NCBI GenBank assembly: GCA_015243575.1
Contig: CP042469.1
Span: 2,446,929-2,510,928 of the forward strand
Origin: Clostridiales bacterium
Lineage (GTDB): Bacteria > Bacillota > Clostridia > Peptostreptococcales > Anaerovoracaceae
Direction of reading: 5' to 3'
Length of the DNA stretch: 64,000 nt
Shown: positions 8,215 through 16,873 of the stretch, in pieces
Position numbering within the stretch: the stretch's first letter is position 1
Layout of the letters: the number at the start of each line of letters is the position of its first letter
Translations under genes and position numbers: made by a program
The notes under the pieces: model-generated
What the model was told of the DNA's origin: nothing
What the model saw: the letters and a program-made list of their open reading frames with translations, nothing else
Database searches by the model: none

Positions 8215-9171
8215 TTAATCTTTTGTATTTTCAGCAACAACCTTTCCAGTATCTAAATCAATTGTTAAGATCACGCTGCTTTCAGCTGAATTAGAACTGA
8301 CCTTCCTGCATTCAATTGAAAGTAAGTTGTTGTTTATTGAAGGTTCTGAGGCAACAAAAGCACCCGAATTGTTCTTTTTCACATTAAAATAATAATCACC
8401 CTGAATTTGATTTTCCAAGCTGTATTCCCGTTCATCGCCGCCACGTTTTCGGATAATAAGCCTATAATTGTTATCCCATGTCGTTGTAGGATACCCCACA
8501 TAGTATTTATCGCTATAATAGTAATCCGTTCCCGTTGCCCTAGGCAATGTTGCACCAATTACACTGTCGGATATAATTGGGCGAAATGGATCACTGCTCT
8601 TTATGTTCAGTCCATTTTGTTTATCATATGAGTATTCCCAACCAAATTCCTCGACGGCAAACCTCCAGGTCAGAGGGAAATAGGTTATGCCGCGAAAGTT
8701 TAGAATGGGATATTCTTCCTTTTGATTATCAAGATATTTACTCGGATTTGTTGTATTTAGAGCAATGCCATATTCTGCAACTGTGACAGGATACTGTTTC
8801 TTGTTCGGTGTTTTCGTTGATGACATTTTTAATTCTCCATTACGATCCTCCGCAACTCCGACAAACAAAACGCTTTTGTTTCCATAAGAACGGCTCTTTT
8901 CATACCAATTTACTTTTACATTCAAAAATCTCGCATTATCATATGTCATTGGGAAATACGTAATACCCATATATAACAAGAATGGATATTGGTTATATAC
9001 ACTCTCCATTGCTTGCCCGTTGACGGTAACTGGAAACGTTGGAATGGAGGCGGTTACAGTTTTTGCATATACTTCTGCCGGAGCTAATAGAATCGTCAGA
9101 CTCAACAAGATAATTAAGCTTGTACTCTTCACGGTATATTTCCTTCGATTTCTCCATTCATATCTTCGCAT
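8215..9171 (-). CDS. Secreted stalk-domain protein (copper amine oxidase N-terminal-like)
   Basis: 318 aa with a signal peptide: basic MRRYEWRNRRK, hydrophobic SLIILLSLTILLAPAEV, cleavage likely after VYA. Two copies of the stalk motif follow: YPFLLYMGITYFPMTYD (about residue 65) and YPILNFRGITYFPLTWR (about residue 155), each with the conserved GxTYxPL/M core. The C-terminal 100 residues are beta-rich and unassigned, with a REYSLENQIQGDYYF stretch. These domains occur in clostridial surface proteins and have no enzymatic role known to me. The gene lies 41 nt behind a second stalk protein and 106 nt before the sigma-54 activator; probably a two-gene unit with its upstream neighbour. Confidence 0.75.
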   Translation of the reverse strand: MRRYEWRNRRKYTVKSTSLIILLSLTILLAPAEVYAKTVTASIPTFPVTVNGQAMESVYNQYPFLLYMGITYFPMTYDNARFLNVKVNWYEKSRSYGNKSVLFVGVAEDRNGELKMSSTKTPNKKQYPVTVAEYGIALNTTNPSKYLDNQKEEYPILNFRGITYFPLTWRFAVEEFGWEYSYDKQNGLNIKSSDPFRPIISDSVIGATLPRATGTDYYYSDKYYVGYPTTTWDNNYRLIIRKRGGDEREYSLENQIQGDYYFNVKKNNSGAFVASEPSINNNLLSIECRKVSSNSAESSVILTIDLDTGKVVAENTKD

Positions 9172-9212
9172 GATTGTTCACCTCCCCTAGTCACGGTGAT
9201 CGGAACCGTTCC

Positions 9213-10835
9213 TTACTTCAGCTTTTCAACATTGATTCGATTGGTGGTATTATTATAATAGCAGATGTTATCCCCTTCTATAGAAACAGAATTGAGCCTG
9301 ATATCTCCTTCCCGCTCCATGATCAGCTTGCCGTTTTTGTCGTAAACCCACATCCATTGGCTTGCGACACCATTCTCTTTTGCAGGATTCTTTCCGATAT
9401 CGCAGATCAGGTATTGCTCTCCTTTATCACCTCTCAGTGCCATATTAGAGCAAAATATGATTGGGCTCTCCGCGGGAATTGAAGCTGCAGTCCCTTCTGA
9501 ACTTGAAGCCGCAATCCCTTCGCCTCCTGCTGTAATGAACATCCTGTTTCTGTCTGAGAGATATAGCTTGCCGTTTAATACAGCAAAATCGGAAGCAAAA
9601 TTCGTAGCAGAATTATTAAAGTTATAGAGGGATACTTCCGTGCCGTCTTGGAGATTCCTTTTCATAATTTCCTTATCCGTGTTGTAATAAAGGTAATTTC
9701 CCTCAATTTGAAGTCCCGATGCCTGATCGGTAATGCGCACGGCCTCGTCCGTCTTGATATTTACCCGGTACACCGCTTTTCCCGCATCCCCGGAAAAAGG
9801 CTGCGCCAGAAGGTAAAGCTCATCTCCTGCGAGATATACGCCTGGCCGTCCGCTGTATCCATCCATCTCACTTTTGTAATCATAGTAGTTTTCTCTCCCG
9901 CCCAGATTGACATAGGTACCATCTTCCGCCTTCATCTCCAGCCGCGAATCTTGTCCCATCTTCAGCTCCCGGAAGGCAAATGTCTTTCCTCCTGTGGAAT
10001 AAACCTCTCCTGCATATTCTCTGCTGCCATTCAGCTCCCTCAAGCTTCCGTCCGGGTTTAAAGCAAATTGATGAGGGGTTCCCATGGACGCGCCCTCCGT
10101 ATGAAAGTATAGCCTCGCCACACCATTTTCGTCGTTAAAAAGATTGTTGATCCATCCCATGCTATGATAAATCGTTTTCGTTTTCGTCAGATCGGCAAAG
10201 GACGTCTGCATGATGTCGTTATTCTCACCAAGGTAGTAGATGTAGCCATGGTTTACGATGATCTCGGGCTTATCTCCCTCCTTGACTTTGTACTGGGGAA
10301 GTTCAAACTGACCTACAGGCGTAATCGCAGGCTGAGGCAACGGCGTATCCTGATTTTCCTCTATGCGTACCGTCTTGGCTGCCCCATCCCAGGAAACCGA
10401 ATACCCAAGAACCTCAGACACCGCACGGATGGGCATATAGGTTCTGCCCTCAATGATGTGCGGAGCCGCATCGAGCTGGTATAACGTGTCTTTGTTGACT
10501 CGCATAATCTGGTCTTCAGCGATCAGCTTGATGACGCTTTTATCTTTAGATATGAGAATGTTTCGTTCCCCAGAGCCCGGATCTGTCTCAAATGAGACCG
10601 TGGCCCCAATTTTCTCCAGCGCTTTTCTTATGGGCACCTGTACTCTGCCCGCATTGTCAATAAAGGGAATTCCCATCCCGTCGTCGCCGGAAAAAATCAG
10701 CGCTGTCCCATCAATGATAATGCTGATTTCCTTCTTTTCTTCTGCATAAACCACACCATCTTTTTGACAGGCCGCCGCCTGAAAAGATAATGTTACAACC
10801 AATGCCATTACTATGGCTCCAATACGCTTTGCCAT
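9213..10835 (-). CDS. Secreted stalk-domain protein with C-terminal beta-propeller-like region
   Basis: 540 aa. N-terminal signal sequence MAKRIGAIVMALVVTLSF, with either a lipoprotein-like cysteine at AAAC or cleavage after VVYA. Residues about 35-160 form the stalk domain (GRVQVPIRKALEKIGATVSF and GRTYMPIRAVSEVLGYSVSW). From about 175 onwards there are recurrent short motifs of type GYIYYLGENNDIM, GNYLYYNTDKEIMK and GKLYLSDRNRMF, as in DUF5050-type propeller proteins. Surface or extracellular protein of unknown ligand. 10836-11070, upstream of it, holds only its presumed promoter; I see no further gene there. Confidence 0.75.
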   Translation of the reverse strand: MAKRIGAIVMALVVTLSFQAAACQKDGVVYAEEKKEISIIIDGTALIFSGDDGMGIPFIDNAGRVQVPIRKALEKIGATVSFETDPGSGERNILISKDKSVIKLIAEDQIMRVNKDTLYQLDAAPHIIEGRTYMPIRAVSEVLGYSVSWDGAAKTVRIEENQDTPLPQPAITPVGQFELPQYKVKEGDKPEIIVNHGYIYYLGENNDIMQTSFADLTKTKTIYHSMGWINNLFNDENGVARLYFHTEGASMGTPHQFALNPDGSLRELNGSREYAGEVYSTGGKTFAFRELKMGQDSRLEMKAEDGTYVNLGGRENYYDYKSEMDGYSGRPGVYLAGDELYLLAQPFSGDAGKAVYRVNIKTDEAVRITDQASGLQIEGNYLYYNTDKEIMKRNLQDGTEVSLYNFNNSATNFASDFAVLNGKLYLSDRNRMFITAGGEGIAASSSEGTAASIPAESPIIFCSNMALRGDKGEQYLICDIGKNPAKENGVASQWMWVYDKNGKLIMEREGDIRLNSVSIEGDNICYYNNTTNRINVEKLK

Positions 10836-11070
10836 GTTGTCTCCCTCACTTTTATCCGATTAATTTTTAATGTATTATGTAATCGTTCCAATTAATTTAG
10901 ACGCGATACCCCGTTAGTTGGTTCCCTCCTGCTATTTGACTATAAGGGTGTAACAAAATCAATTGAGCGGCTCTGATCTCAATTCAGTATTTGTTAGAAA
11001 ATCTACTGGAACCCTAATTATTATACCAACTGCGAAGAGGTTCGTTAGGGAAAAATCGTCTTGATCAATT

Positions 11071-11110
11071 CCATAAAACATGCCGCCTATGAGGGCGGCA
11101 TGTTTTATGG
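11071..11110. terminator. Perfect 17-bp hairpin
   Basis: CCATAAAACATGCCGCC pairs with GGCGGCATGTTTTATGG across a 6-nt loop with no mismatch. It lies 40 nt beyond the end of the receiver gene on the minus strand and would end its transcript. There is no strong T-run after the stem. The core AACATGCCGCC is the same as in the hairpin at 1094-1123. Confidence 0.6.
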
Positions 11111-11149
11111 AAATTATGTGTCTTCTCCTAAGGGCGTGTAAAACCCACC

Positions 11150-11539
11150 CTACTGGAGTAAGGGGTCATTTCTATGTGCCCTGAGAAAATCGACGAACAG
11201 CTCCATGGGGAGAGTTCGCTCAAATTTCAGGGGAATCTTGTAGCGGGAGCAAAAGATATTGATCAGGGAATCTACCATTGCCCACTGAACAGTTATGAAA
11301 CGCTTGTGCCTTTTTCTGAGATCCTCAATCACCCGATAATTTGTTTCATTCTTCAAATAGCCTGCAATGATCAGGTAGTCGAAATCCGAATTACTCGCGA
11401 ATTCCATCACCTGCTTCCCATCCGATGCAATGCCGGCTACTTTAAAACTCTCTATGGAGGAAAGAAATTCTGCTAATGCCCTTGCTTTATCCATTAAACG
11501 GTCGGAAATAATAAGGACTTTTATTTCTTTGTTTTTCAT
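11150..11539 (-). CDS. Stand-alone receiver-like protein
   Basis: About 129 aa, resembling a CheY-type response regulator receiver: KVLIISDRLMDKARALAEFL, then SDFDYLIIAGYLKN where the phosphorylated Asp strand should be, and HKRFITVQWAMVD in the position of the conserved Thr strand. The acidic pocket and the phospho-acceptor are poor matches (DYLIIAG has no clear Asp), so it may be a pseudo-receiver. No output domain. ATG 11539 is chosen because AAAGGAGCC precedes it; the frame extends upstream without a site. Expressed alone between two hairpins. Function unknown. Confidence 0.6.
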   Translation of the reverse strand: MKNKEIKVLIISDRLMDKARALAEFLSSIESFKVAGIASDGKQVMEFASNSDFDYLIIAGYLKNETNYRVIEDLRKRHKRFITVQWAMVDSLINIFCSRYKIPLKFERTLPMELFVDFLRAHRNDPLLQ

Positions 11540-11658
11540 TTCAAGGCTCCTTTGGTCAACCAACTTAAGATACAAGTCTGTATGTTCCCCTGTATTATTC
11601 ATTGTGATTATTATCATCGTATTTTGCATAATTAAATTATATCTTCCTAAAATAAATT

Positions 11659-11700
11659 TATACGAAAACTGCATAAAAGTCAATATGCAATTTTCGTATA
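11659..11700. promoter_or_regulatory. 17-bp inverted repeat, likely XRE operator
   Basis: TATACGAAAACTGCATA (11659-11675) and TATGCAATTTTCGTATA (11684-11700) are inverted copies with one mismatch, 8 nt apart. The pair ends 22 bases before the XRE-family gene and lies in the divergent region shared with the receiver gene, as expected of an autoregulatory operator. Confidence 0.65.
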
Positions 11701-11721
11701 AAGTAAAATTGCATGGGGTGA

Positions 11722-11946
11722 ATGAAAATGTATCAGAATATTAGAAATTTAAGAGAAGACAAAGATTTAACTCAACAACAAATGGCCGACTTTTTAAACA
11801 TTACACAAGCTACGTACTCTCGCTATGAAAGCGGAACCTTGGACATCCCCAGTGCGATCTTGATTAAGCTGTCAAAATATCATAATGTTAGCACCGACTA
11901 TTTGTTGGGACAAACCAATAACAAGAAGCCTTATGGGAATAAGTAG
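11722..11946 (+). CDS. XRE-family helix-turn-helix repressor
   Basis: 74 aa, consisting of one Cro/C1-type HTH: NIRNLREDKDLTQQQMADFL, then ITQATYSRYESGTLDIP and LIKLSKYHNVSTDYLLG, all family hallmarks. It may start at ATG 11722 or 11728; GGGGTGA precedes both. Such short proteins act as dimeric repressors. It is followed by a terminator and then, convergently, by the end of the defence operon, so it is not cotranscribed with that operon, but a regulatory link is possible. Confidence 0.85.
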   Translation: MKMYQNIRNLREDKDLTQQQMADFLNITQATYSRYESGTLDIPSAILIKLSKYHNVSTDYLLGQTNNKKPYGNK

Positions 11947-12092
11947 AGTGCTATGTCATTTGCAATAAAAACATAAGAGATTATTTATCATCCTTAGAAA
12001 ATCATAACATGGTTCACCATTAACTCCTTAGAACAAGATTCCGCCATAGTAACCAGTTGGTGACTACTTACAACTACATATCATTTACATGC

Positions 12093-12121
12093 AACAGCTC
12101 CTGAGCAGATCAGGAGCTGTT
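12093..12121. terminator. Bidirectional terminator hairpin
   Basis: AACAGCTCCTGA and TCAGGAGCTGTT form a perfect 12-bp stem with loop GCAGA. It separates the XRE gene from the convergent defence operon ending at 12206. 11947-12092 contains no gene. Confidence 0.75.
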
Positions 12122-12205
12122 CTCGATTTACCTTTTATGTGTGCTTGCACTCATGCACATGCTTTTTTTACAATGTCTATGGATTATAAGTGTTTTGATT
12201 CGGTA

Positions 12206-13840
12206 CTACTCCGTAGTTACTGATACACCACAATCCAAATAGCTACACAGATGATCTGCAATCGCTCTAGCAAGCATAGGCGGCACCGCATTTCCTACTT
12301 GCTGATATTGGGAATCTTTGGACCCACAAAACACAAAACTATCAGGGAATGTTTGCAAACGTGCAGCTTCACGAATACTCAATGCTCGGTGTAGCACAGG
12401 ATGAATCCACATAGATTTACGAACATTCACTACAGTGCCCGAAGGTTCATCATATATCAATCGAAGATATATAGTATTTTGTGTGCGCTTGGAATCAGAA
12501 TAACTTTTCTTGAGTTCTTCAGGAAGGTTATGAAAATTTTGGCCCTGCTTAATTTCCTTAAATCTCTTAAGCGCAAGTTCAGTTGTTTCAGTAGATATAT
12601 GGTTACGTAATATAGTAGAATCTCTCAATGCCAATCCTAAATCAGACATCCCTTTAGGTGCCTGATCCAAGTGGGCCCCTTTGTTACCCTCATTGATATC
12701 GGTTGTTGTAATAACTCCCTCTAAATCCCATATGGCATCGTGGACAGTTCTAAATTTTCCATTTTGAATTGTTCCCTTAGGTAATTCAAGATGGTGTGCG
12801 ATGTTTTTCTTTACGCCTAAAACTACATAACGCATTCGCTTCTGAGGTACACCAAATGTAGCCGCTGATAAAACGCCTTTTTCAATGGTATATCCTTTGC
12901 ATCCAGCTCCTAAAATAGTTACTATATAGTCTAAGACAGACATGGATTTGACATGAGCCACTAAGCCATCGTCAACAGAAAACCACCCAACCGCAATGGT
13001 ATTATCTTTAATTTCCTTTGCTTTTGAGAGCATACGTTGAAGTAAAATGGATGGCTTTATCGCTTCGCAAAGTCCTTCAATCATATTGTTATCATAATAA
13101 TGTTGTAGTGCATTTCCTGCAATTCGCCCCTGCTCAATAATAAAGTTGTTGCCCTGACAGGCAATCAACTTTGCAGAAAAAGAAGCCAGTCTACGCTGGT
13201 GCTTTGTTAATGCCGCCTTGAGTTTTTCCTCGTTATTACGGTTTTTGAAGACCACATTTAGCGCCAGATAATCATTTTCTTCCCACAGATAATTAGCAAT
13301 TAAAGTTGAGTCCGACACGATGTCAATTACACCATTAAAAATGAACTCTTGTTCAAGAAGTTGTATTTGTGAATCGTCTGTGGAAATGCCATATTTTTCA
13401 ATGTCATCTGCATCCTCATCGGAGACGAAAAAACGATGAACTTCCGATTGAAGCATGCTGACGTTTTCCATTAAAAACGCTTTGGGTTCCAAATGAAGAA
13501 CCGCTTTAACAAACTTCTTTACAAGAGAGTTATTAAGGCTTATCGCATGATTCTTTTGTCGATTGGCATTAGAAAAGCCTTGACATGGTGGGCCTCCAAT
13601 AACCACATCTATTTGCCCCAACCGCTGCTTTGTTTCTTCTAACAGGGCATCCTTGACGTCGCCGTACATACAACTTTTATCAATTTCATGGTTACGAAGG
13701 TAGGTGCACTGCGCATTAGGGTTCATTTCAAATGCGGCTTTCACAGTAAAGCGACCAGTTTGGAGGAATCCGTAACTGAGTCCGCCTGCACCCGCAAATA
13801 AGTCGACTATACTATATTTTTGCGATGTCTGATCACTCAT
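12206..13840 (-). CDS. DNA cytosine-C5 methyltransferase of the defence operon
   Basis: S-adenosylmethionine-dependent methylation of cytosine at carbon 5, protecting self DNA. 544 aa with all the ordered motifs: I (DLFAGAGGLSYGF, about residue 13), IV with the catalytic Cys (GGPPCQGFSNANR), VI (MENV), VIII (QKRMRYVVLG) and IX/X (RLQTFPDSFVF, QQVGNAVPPMLA). A stretch of about 180 residues between motifs VI and VIII is longer than in small methyltransferases. Last gene of a five-gene operon; its ATG overlaps the AIPR stop by 4 nt. In Mza-type systems a methyltransferase of this kind accompanies the MutL, Z1, DUF4420 and AIPR genes. Target sequence unknown. Confidence 0.92.
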   Translation of the reverse strand: MSDQTSQKYSIVDLFAGAGGLSYGFLQTGRFTVKAAFEMNPNAQCTYLRNHEIDKSCMYGDVKDALLEETKQRLGQIDVVIGGPPCQGFSNANRQKNHAISLNNSLVKKFVKAVLHLEPKAFLMENVSMLQSEVHRFFVSDEDADDIEKYGISTDDSQIQLLEQEFIFNGVIDIVSDSTLIANYLWEENDYLALNVVFKNRNNEEKLKAALTKHQRRLASFSAKLIACQGNNFIIEQGRIAGNALQHYYDNNMIEGLCEAIKPSILLQRMLSKAKEIKDNTIAVGWFSVDDGLVAHVKSMSVLDYIVTILGAGCKGYTIEKGVLSAATFGVPQKRMRYVVLGVKKNIAHHLELPKGTIQNGKFRTVHDAIWDLEGVITTTDINEGNKGAHLDQAPKGMSDLGLALRDSTILRNHISTETTELALKRFKEIKQGQNFHNLPEELKKSYSDSKRTQNTIYLRLIYDEPSGTVVNVRKSMWIHPVLHRALSIREAARLQTFPDSFVFCGSKDSQYQQVGNAVPPMLARAIADHLCSYLDCGVSVTTE

Positions 13841-15927
13841 AGCTTGAATCCCTCCTCATATAATCTCCCCAATAATGCAACAAGCTTTTTGCTCTGTGCC
13901 GGTGTTGGAACTTTTAACGGTAGCTGACAGGCGATGCGCAACGCCATATGTTCTTCCGGTGTAATCATCTGTTTGCTTGCGGCAAAATCCATTGCGTTAC
14001 GCCATTGGGCTGGGGGAATTTCTACTACCTTTGTCATTGCGTCAGCATCCATTTCAACACGCCGGTCCGCTTTCGCATCTCTCACGACAGTCCTCATCGA
14101 TTCCTGCCCAACTAAACAATCACAAATTTCACTTGGCAATTTGTATTCAATATTTTGAACACTACTCCAGCAGCCCTCACGTTTACACCATTGGGTTACA
14201 TTTTCTACGCCACGTTTTGGATCCGTTAGTTTGTTATATACATACGCTGATAATTCTATAAGTACATTCTGTACTGCAACCGGAACATTTTGCCGAGTCC
14301 AGATTCCAATTAGATCTAAGTCTTTCTTGTGAAACTGCATCTGTATTAGTTTATGCAGAATAGCCATAGAGTACGTCACAATGTTCGCTCTATACCCCTG
14401 TTGATACCATGGCTGATGCGGTATCATCGTTTCAGTATACCTAAAAACCAGGCATAGCGCAACGGATTCCTGAAAATATTTGTCTCCGAAAAGCAATCCT
14501 TCGTCCTTGTCCCATGCATCACTAATTTTTTGCGCAAACTCTGTAAAATTGGCCTGCGCCCCCTTGCTGACGATATGTGGTAATCCCTCCCAAGTGTTGC
14601 GCACTTTTGCAAGATCAGTTTTAGTAATGAGTTGATCTTTGGGGTTTTGCAATAAAAATTTCTTCTTTTCACTGGGGCTCATGCGCATTTGCTTCTGGAG
14701 ATATTGGCCACGTGCCCTTTCATAAAACCACTTGGTTTCAAACTGCAGTCCGCCAGTACCTCTTGCACCTAAACGGAGAGAACAACGCTCCATCTGAACA
14801 TGGAAGGGATGGGTAGAGAAGAAGTCCGCATCACTAACTTTATTTTGGCTATTTGAAGATCGAGAGATATTCTGAACCAGCGTGGTTGCGTCATCCTCCT
14901 CCAGAGTACGTTCAATCACAGTCAGCTTCATCTGTACAAAAATTGCTCCCAGATTCGCTTTATCCTTATAGTTATACCTTGCACTTGAGAGAGAAGCTGT
15001 TGTTTGTCCTCCGTTAATTATTTGAAAATCCTGTGCTGACACAAGAAACAGGCCTTGCTCAGTATGCTCAATTTGTACATCCATTGCGGTTGCCGATATT
15101 CCATTATTGTAAGCGAAGAACCGTTCTGGCTGTTGCAAGATAGTGGTGCGTATCTTCTTGTTTACCGCCACCTTTGTAGAGAGAAATGAGCGGACGTTGC
15201 CTTCCAACAACGAACTACCATATTTATCATAGATATCTGCAAGCATGATACCTGGTATAATACATAGATAGCTTTTGAAGTCATCGGTAGCAGTGCCACT
15301 CGCTTCCAAGCAGGGAATGCCCTTTTCAGAGTGATCTTTAAAGTTGATCTCTATGATATGACGTCCAGTGTCAGAGCCGCAAAGCTGAAACAGACGATCA
15401 ATGTCCCAAATCTGACACTCCGAGGGAACACCGTCAACATCATCAGATTCAAGTATTTTGATAGTTGAGCTAATACCAGCTGTTGTAAGAATTAACAGCT
15501 GGTATTTGCGGATTTCCTTACGTTTTTCACGCAACAGGTCAACTAAGTCTGAACACGGGCGACTCATCTCTACATTTCGATGAAGTTGGGTATTAAGAGC
15601 ATTATCAATAAAATAAATCAGCCGGTTTTGCAACTGACCTGCCTGTGTTTTCGCAAGGGTGCGCATATCATCAGATACGTCATAGTCTGCAATAATCAAG
15701 GTCATGGTCTTGTCAAATTCATCGTAGGCATATCCATCTACACGCAGTTTGCGATTCTGCTTTCCTGTTCCTTCGAAGTACGATGAGGTAAAGTCCATGA
15801 GATATTCGGATTCCTGCAAATAACGGGCAAATGAGCTGACAAAAGAAGCGCAAGAACCCTCACCGGTCGCTAATGCATCGGCTTTAATGTCTTCGAGAAA
15901 GTCTTTCCTGAAATCTTGCGCTTCCAT
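13837..15927 (-). CDS. AIPR family protein (abortive infection phage resistance)
   Basis: 696 aa. The AIPR core is recognisable: ERFFAYNNGISATAMDV followed by QDFQIINGGQTTASL (about residues 265-310), then NQNKVSDADF-type residues (NSQNKVSDADFFSTHPFH) and an aromatic-rich GLQFETKWFYERARGQY. AIPR proteins were first linked to abortive phage infection; the fold around the GGQT motif is thought to be nuclease-related, but the activity is not known to me. Starts 4 nt after the stop of the PD-(D/E)XK gene and overlaps the methyltransferase by 4 nt, so strictly cotranscribed. No frameshift. Confidence 0.88.
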   Translation of the reverse strand: MEAQDFRKDFLEDIKADALATGEGSCASFVSSFARYLQESEYLMDFTSSYFEGTGKQNRKLRVDGYAYDEFDKTMTLIIADYDVSDDMRTLAKTQAGQLQNRLIYFIDNALNTQLHRNVEMSRPCSDLVDLLREKRKEIRKYQLLILTTAGISSTIKILESDDVDGVPSECQIWDIDRLFQLCGSDTGRHIIEINFKDHSEKGIPCLEASGTATDDFKSYLCIIPGIMLADIYDKYGSSLLEGNVRSFLSTKVAVNKKIRTTILQQPERFFAYNNGISATAMDVQIEHTEQGLFLVSAQDFQIINGGQTTASLSSARYNYKDKANLGAIFVQMKLTVIERTLEEDDATTLVQNISRSSNSQNKVSDADFFSTHPFHVQMERCSLRLGARGTGGLQFETKWFYERARGQYLQKQMRMSPSEKKKFLLQNPKDQLITKTDLAKVRNTWEGLPHIVSKGAQANFTEFAQKISDAWDKDEGLLFGDKYFQESVALCLVFRYTETMIPHQPWYQQGYRANIVTYSMAILHKLIQMQFHKKDLDLIGIWTRQNVPVAVQNVLIELSAYVYNKLTDPKRGVENVTQWCKREGCWSSVQNIEYKLPSEICDCLVGQESMRTVVRDAKADRRVEMDADAMTKVVEIPPAQWRNAMDFAASKQMITPEEHMALRIACQLPLKVPTPAQSKKLVALLGRLYEEGFKL

Positions 15928-15931
15928 CTGA

Positions 15932-16873
15932 TTACTCCTTCCGCCAATTTACTAAAGAGGGCAAATCTAATTCATAATGCAGCGAGGATACTTGTGGTGG
16001 CACGCTGTTTTTTATAAGCCTCGGGAAATCCTTGTCTACCACATACCGTAGCGTACCAGAACAGAAATACTTTTGTTCTGAATATTCCTGTAAATCTATG
16101 TATCCGTAGGCACTAAGTTTGGCGCGAAGCAATTCAAGTGCTTCAACGTCATCAATAAGCATCGTTCCGATTCTGTGAACTACATCATTAAGCGAAAATG
16201 CCCCTTGCTTGTCTGGCGCAACCTTATCAATTTGTTGAATCACCAATTCTCCTTCATCAATACAATCAAGTTGTTCCAAGGACGATATTGTGACACTGGT
16301 TGCAGACACACCGATGCTCTTTATCTCAAACCAACCATCAGAATACACGAAGTCTTGATCGGCACCATCCGCTCCTGACCATCCTTGTATCGCAGATAAG
16401 TTTGCACCAACAGTTGTAATTCGTTGTTCTAAAAATAAAAGTTCACCAAGTAACCCCTTGCGGCTATGCTCATCCATCAGACCATTCCGTTGGGTTTCCA
16501 GTAGCTTGCTCCATTGCTTATAACGGCTGATCACTAATTTAAGAGCTTCCGTCTTGTTAGTTGCAGAGCGGGAATGTTCTATAATGTCACAACAAAAAAT
16601 TGCAAACACATCCTGTTGCTCATTGCGTAACAGCTCAAAAGATAATGTCCAACAGTTATCGGATTCTCGTCTGCGACGGCTTACTATCATAGACTTTGAG
16701 GACTCAACTATGCCAAATTCCGTGTCACTGACAAGTAGAAGCGTGCGTTGGCTGATAGACTGATAACCAATATGCCATTCCAGCGGATGTTGTGTATCAA
16801 TCTGTAAAAATCCACCATCTTTGTACTTAATGCTGTTCCATTGATTTTCAAGGAGTTCAGGAGTTATTTTCAT
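15932..16873 (-). CDS. PD-(D/E)XK motif protein (DUF4420), putative nuclease
   Basis: 313 aa. The restriction-endonuclease-like core is visible as GELLFLEQRI (helix with the Glu), GADGADQDFVY (the metal-binding Asp) and GWFEIKSI (E-x-K) at about residues 140-185. The length and the WSGADGADQDF form match DUF4420 proteins, which in Mza-type defence loci accompany AIPR and Z1. Probably the DNA-cutting component. ATG overlaps the Z1 stop by 4 nt. Nuclease activity is inferred from the motif. Confidence 0.85.
   Translation of the reverse strand: MKITPELLENQWNSIKYKDGGFLQIDTQHPLEWHIGYQSISQRTLLLVSDTEFGIVESSKSMIVSRRRRESDNCWTLSFELLRNEQQDVFAIFCCDIIEHSRSATNKTEALKLVISRYKQWSKLLETQRNGLMDEHSRKGLLGELLFLEQRITTVGANLSAIQGWSGADGADQDFVYSDGWFEIKSIGVSATSVTISSLEQLDCIDEGELVIQQIDKVAPDKQGAFSLNDVVHRIGTMLIDDVEALELLRAKLSAYGYIDLQEYSEQKYFCSGTLRYVVDKDFPRLIKNSVPPQVSSLHYELDLPSLVNWRKE

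Noticed and set aside
11150-11539. Phosphorylated response regulator
   Set aside because: The normal Asp-containing strand is not clearly present, so phosphorylation is not claimed; only a receiver-like fold is stated.
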